A DNA stretch of 64,000 bases, taken from positions 744,368-808,367 of the forward strand of contig NW_006500031.1 in assembly GCF_000471905.2 (NCBI RefSeq). Direction: 5' to 3'. Positions 60,201-64,000 of this stretch are shown here, in pieces (position 1 is the stretch's first letter; each line of letters opens with the position of its first letter). The translations under genes and the position numbers were made by a program. The DNA is from Amborella trichopoda. Taxonomy: Eukaryota; Streptophyta; Magnoliopsida; Amborellales; Amborellaceae. The notes below the pieces were generated by a model. It saw nothing but the letters and a program-made list of their open reading frames with translations, was not told the origin of the DNA and searched no databases.

Positions 60201-62401
60201 ACCTTTTCATCCTGAAAGAAAGTGACATTTCTGGTCATGATTTTCATGTTATTGATACTTCCACTTATATATAAACACAAGTAATACCACTCAAAGCCAC
60301 AGTTTTTTTTTTTAATTCTAAGTATGACCCAAAAAGAGGAACTGTATAATTTTACAAGGCACTAAAGTATATGAGAAATAATTGGCTCATTATGATTAAT
60401 CTGACTTTTTCTCACCTGATTTCAACTCAACTTTGTCTGATTTTCAGCCAATTTTAAAACATCCTTTAGAAAAAAAAAACTGATTATTTTCTTTTTTCTT
60501 TTTTCTTTTTAGATTACTTAGAAAATGGACCACAACAAATTGGCTGGGTTGTCAATCCAATTTGTTAATGAATTAGATTGTGACAAAATCAAGTACTATT
60601 AAAACATTATTACGATTAATAGAGTCTAAGGTAGTATGTTAGTGCCGAAACTCTAATTTGTAGAAAGTGATAACAGCCCTATCAATAAATAGAAAAAGTC
60701 TCAAAGTACTCATCTCACATGGTTCAGCAGTCAGACCAGTGGAAATAAGGAGTTCATTTGGCTCCTACCGTGGAAAGCCTAAATGGGTAGAATTTGGGTC
60801 TAGAAAGTGATAACAGCCCTATCAATAAATAGAAAAACTCTCTAAGTACTCATCCCGCATGGTTCAGCAAGCAGACCAGTGGAAATAAGGAGTTCATTTG
60901 GCTCCTACCGTGGAAAGCCTAAATGGGCAGAATTTGGGTCTTCCTCTGCTTCCATACTTCAATAGATGTGCCCCCTTCTTCAAAGATATGATCGCCTACA
61001 CAAGTTGCAAAATGTTCATCCAAATCCAGAAGTCAATTAAAATACAAAGGGAATGACCTAATAAAATTCATAATAATTTGTTTCTCAGAGTATTTCTTTT
61101 TATCATCCCTGTTCTTATTTGAGTTTCTTATCCCATCAAAAGCAAAGGTTCATTTTAAACCTTGTTACCCAAAAAGTAAGTAAGAAAAAGAATAGAAAAA
61201 TAATGCCCACCAAAAAGTCCTATATTCTACAAGTATAGAAAGCGAGATATACTCATATAATTTTCTCATATGGAATGCTACATTGCAGCTTCGTAATTCT
61301 GACAATCTAGGTTTTGTATAATTTAAGAAATTAACATGAAAATATATTTTTTATTCATAATATTAGAACTGGCTGCTAGATCAAAGCTATCAGTATCAAG
61401 GCAGATGACATGAGTATTGAACAGCGCAAAAACACAATAACTATTTCACAAATTGCTTTGTAGGACAGCATAATATTTTTTCTTGAATAGAATTTACGAG
61501 TACATACAGACAAATCACACATAATGTAATATAATGCAATAAGCATGGAGTTTGCATGTTTTAATTACATATTGCAGTCTATTTTTCTAGTGATCATAAT
61601 CGCAGAATGACGGGACAGAAATTGATCAGCACCATCCTGAAATAGATTTCAAATTTAAAAGTTTAAACCAAATAAAGACTCCATCGACTATAATTACTAA
61701 ATAAAATAAAATAAAATAAAATAAAATAAATCACAGAATGTGAATTGGACATTCATTTTCCTGGGGAAAAAAAGAGAAAAAAGGCTGTTTAAACCATGAA
61801 AATTTCCTGTTTGCCTTCTCAGAAGAGAATGAAAAAAATGTAAAATCCTGGAAAAAGGATTTTTAAAATTCCAACAAGTGTGACACTGACCATACGCTTT
61901 CTTAAATATCCAGAGCCAAGTTCAAAAGATTCATATACTTCTGGTTCAGGACATAGCCAGGAAAGTTTCAGTGTCAGCAACAACATTGACACCCAACTGT
62001 ATCAAGATCTCCACTGTAAACCCACAAACAATCAGAACTTCCTTAGACTAAATCTTCAGTAATTTGACATACCTGTTTCTCTCTCTTCACACCCTCAGTG
62101 GCCTCTGCTAAGAAAAATAAACCACCCCATTTCTCACACTAAAGATTTTAAACTTGGACCCAGCCTCTCCCATGACTCTTACAATAAACACCAGAAATCA
62201 TAAAAAAACAGGAACCCATGTGGCCAACACAGAACAAAACAATGCTGACCATTAAAAAAAGCACCAATTTTTTTTAAAAAATGGGAGAACCAAACTGCTT
62301 GTCTAAAACTCTAAATATTTCCATAAATGGATAAACCTTCACGGAAAGCAGACCTGCTCAATGTCGCGGTCCACAGGTGTTGTCCTCCCTGATTCACCCA
62401 T
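51205..62401 (-). CDS. PRAF1-like: PRAF-type protein: PH, RCC1 repeats, FYVE zinc finger, BRX
   Basis: Predicted 1128 residues from exons 62401-62354, 60995-60909, 60211-60122, 59981-59898, 58928-58734, 58396-56300, 54876-54730, 51984-51467 and 51325-51205; all splice sites are GT-AG and phases agree. A PH domain spans about 17-135 (ALKKGAQLLKYG-like opening, IIPGQRT). RCC1 repeats run from about 255 to 635 ([40 protein letters not shown]). The FYVE finger has all eight cysteines at 650, 653, 666, 669, 674, 677, 698 and 701, with the family variant [14 protein letters not shown]-type helix lies near 885-925 and the C-terminal BRX at 1060-1115 ([28 protein letters not shown]). By family it binds phosphoinositides and may act in membrane trafficking or as a small-GTPase exchange factor. 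The start is chosen because it leads to VDRDIEQ; another ATG lies 14 nt upstream, out of frame. Confidence 0.95.
51820..51945 (-). repeat. 63-bp in-frame tandem repeat in the PRAF-type linker
   Basis: Residues 930-950 ([20 protein letters not shown]) and 951-971 ([20 protein letters not shown]) align without gaps; a third partial copy starts STKV at 972. It lies between the two BRX-related segments. Confidence 0.85.
52451..52843. mobile_element. hAT-like MITE, family A copy 6, in PRAF-type intron 7
   Basis: It starts GGGTGCAGTTTGTATAAGGT and ends with TATAAAATTTTTCCC. A perfect 8-bp duplication TTTATTTA lies at 52443-52450 and 52844-52851. The flanking DNA on both sides is unusually rich in GGGGAT/GATCCC motifs (52200-52390 and 52960-53110), as if the MITE had landed in an older element. 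Confidence 0.85.
58520..58680. repeat. MITE-like repeat, family D copy 2, in PRAF-type intron 5
   Basis: It contains ACAATCCAATAGACCATGCA and CCCATTGGGGTCATCACCAT, related to the copies at 59003-59207 and 4475-4630. Confidence 0.5.
59003..59207. mobile_element. MITE-like element, family D copy 3, in PRAF-type intron 4
   Basis: The left end CAATCCAATTGATCATGG and the reverse complement of the right ACAGTCCAATGGACCATT are related. Inner arms TTCGATGAAAATGATGGA and TTCAATGAAATGATGGAT, each followed by TGATGGAG, are inverted repeats around a short loop. No clear target duplication. Confidence 0.6.
60661..60940. repeat. 140-bp tandem duplication overlapping PRAF-type exon 2
   Basis: Units 60661-60800 and 60801-60940 are gap-free and differ at seven positions (95 percent identity). 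The right-hand unit includes the last 32 bases of exon 2 and its GT donor; the left-hand unit carries a second copy of that exon end and donor inside intron 2. Confidence 0.97.
61699..61732. repeat. (AAATA)n microsatellite
   Basis: About six AAATA units in PRAF-type intron 1. Confidence 0.9.
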
Positions 62402-62900
62402 TTCTTTCCCTTCATATCCCACTTGGGTCTCTCTCTCTCTCTCTCTCTCTCACTTGGGTTTCACCCTTTCTCTCTCTTCTGGCCTCTTTATCCCTCTTGG
62501 CTCTCTCTCTCTCTTGATCACTCACTTGGGTCTCTCACTCTCTCACTTGGGTCACTGTCTTTCTCTCTCTTAGATCTCTCCGTTCCTCCTGGGCGTCTCT
62601 TTCCTCCCCGTCTCTCTACAGAGACCGACAGGAAGTGCAGAAGAGAATGACTAGGGTTTCCCAAAATGGAAAGATGGGAATGTGGATTGTTGCAGGGCGG
62701 TATGGTTCCCTCTCTAAGCTGCAGAGGACGTTCACCGCACGTGTCTGAGAAGGGAGCAAAGAGATGCAGAGCGCTGAGCTCTAAGCAATGGCTTCTGTTC
62801 CTTCTGATACATTGCGTATTATAATTTACTTTGTGTTTCGTGCACAACCTATAAAACTTTTAAACTTGGAGCTTCCGCACGTGTAAACAACGTGGGTCTC
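62402..62900 (-). promoter_or_regulatory. Leader and promoter region of the PRAF-type gene
   Basis: On the coding strand a GA-rich stretch occupies 62430-62600, probably the 5' UTR. Two G-boxes with the same context (CCGCACGTGT) lie at 62738-62743 and 62878-62883. The exact transcription start cannot be read; a TTTATAGG segment at about 62849-62856 (minus strand) is a weak TATA candidate. Confidence 0.45.
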
Positions 62901-63223
62901 GGATGGGCTCGGCTCTGTAGCCCACTCTTTTAAGCCGGCTGCTCCATTTTTCGGTTCGAGGTACCGAAATTTAAGTTTCGCCAACGAAATTTCGTTTGAA
63001 ATGGCACACTCTCATAAACGGTTAATTTAGCGTATTAATATGGATTTCATAAAGGAAAAATTTTATATAAGGTGTTGTTATAAGGAAATTAACACAGAAA
63101 TTCCTTTATTTTTTTGGAATTAAAAAAAAATCCGTATTTTTTATGTTTTACAAGTGGGACTTCTTTTTGTTATTTTGTGGCCGAATTAACTCAAGCACCT
63201 TTGTTTTTTCATAGTTTCAATAT

Positions 63224-63604
63224 GGGTGTGGTTTGTATATGGCCAAGGCCCTAAATAATCAAAGTAAGACCTACCTTCAAATGGCATCAAAAGTTGTTGT
63301 TTCAGTACTGAAAATCTTTATGATGGCTTGAATATTTATTTTTATATTTAATTATAAAATTAAAAGATTAAAAGTAAAATAGATTGAACATATCTATGAA
63401 CACTTAAAAATCTTGAAAATTGACGGTCCAAGAAAATGTATTATTTTCAAGACTTGAAATCAATTTTTTTCATGTACATACATCTTGAGATCGAGATGAT
63501 CAATTAGAGGATTTTTAAGATCAAAACAACCTCTTGTAGTGAATTTTTGAGGTGTGTCTTAATTTGGTTGTTTAGGGCCTCACCCTTATATAAACTTTTG
63601 CCTC
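63224..63604. mobile_element. hAT-like MITE, family A copy 7
   Basis: It begins GGGTGTGGTTTGTATATGGC and ends with GGGCCTCACCCTTATATAAA followed by CTTTTGCCTC. The interior has the family's CTTGAGATCGAGATGATCAA block. Flanks TTCAATAT and CACAATAT match at six of eight positions. Confidence 0.7.
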
Positions 63605-63892
63605 CACAATATTTTTGAAGCTTTAGATTCATAACTCAATGTGGAAATCAACTTTTAGTGAAGGTAGACGGGCTTGAAATCGTGACCGTACATACTATTG
63701 ATCACGTAAGATTCATGCATAATATAAGCTGCACCCTTTAATAATCAACACGTATTGCATGCTCCAGCAAGGGTGTACAACAACTTCCTCGAGCAAAATA
63801 GTTATTTGGAAAGAATTTTTCTAATTCAAAATTTTGGGATCCATCTAAGTACTCTACTAGATGATCGTTTTCAAATAAAACCAATGGTTTAA

Positions 63893-64000
63893 AAACCGGA
63901 TCGGTGACCCGGATCGGGCTTTTCAAAAACCGATCCGGATCGGCGAATCGGCGATCCGGATCGGCGAATCGGCGATCCGGATCGGAATCGGATGAATCGG
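63893..64000. repeat. GATCCGG/CGAATCGG tandem repeat at the window edge
   Basis: A 24-bp unit beginning GATCCGGATCGGCGAATC is repeated three times from 63931 and runs off the window. It is preceded by GGTTTAAAAACCGGATCGG, a palindromic start. Confidence 0.75.

Overview
This is a plant nuclear genomic window: it is AT-rich, its genes are split by many short and long GT-AG introns, and it carries plant-specific families (a DYW-type PPR, a CCA1/LHY/REVEILLE-type MYB, an organelle RRM factor and a PH-RCC1-FYVE-BRX protein) among MITEs and LINE remnants. The protein sequences look angiosperm, probably eudicot or an early-diverging lineage; the species cannot be fixed from sequence alone. One assembly gap (235 N) lies at 6050-6284.

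Layout. (1) 2921-12845, minus: UDP-glucose pyrophosphorylase, 20 exons reconstructed, with a GC-AG first intron and no recognisable last mini-exon in the window. (2) 13-23 kb: gene-poor, with tandem duplications, a large CT/AT minisatellite interrupted by a 5'-truncated L1-type LINE, and degenerate repeats. (3) 23364-25415, minus: intronless DYW-class PPR protein. (4) 25.5-34 kb: gene-poor, with dispersed GGGACC-type repeats, several MITEs, a long-armed foldback, an RTE-type LINE scrap and a cluster of evening elements upstream of the next gene. (5) 34354-38204, plus: REVEILLE1-like circadian MYB factor, six exons, whose likely start codon is separated from the rest of the protein by a 1.1-kb intron. 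(6) 38.3-43.1 kb: MITEs and AT-rich DNA. (7) 43165-47853, minus: ORRM6-like plastid RRM protein, four exons. (8) 48-51 kb: decayed LINE plus a MITE. (9) 51205-62401, minus: PRAF-type protein, nine exons, with a 140-bp tandem duplication that copies the end of its second exon. (10) 62.4-64 kb: its CT-rich leader and G-boxes, another MITE, and the start of a GATCCGG-type tandem repeat at the window edge.

The five genes are ordinary single-copy plant genes with no shared pathway. Two code for organelle RNA-editing type factors (PPR-DYW and ORRM6-like) and lie 18 kb apart, which is probably chance. The non-coding DNA is dominated by short inverted-repeat elements. One family has seven copies in 64 kb, and several copies have clean 8-bp target duplications. 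I saw no new multi-gene system. The points most worth checking are the split start codon and evening-element cluster of the REVEILLE-like gene, the decoy exon in the PRAF gene, the UGPase 3' end and GC intron, and the paired and foldback MITEs.
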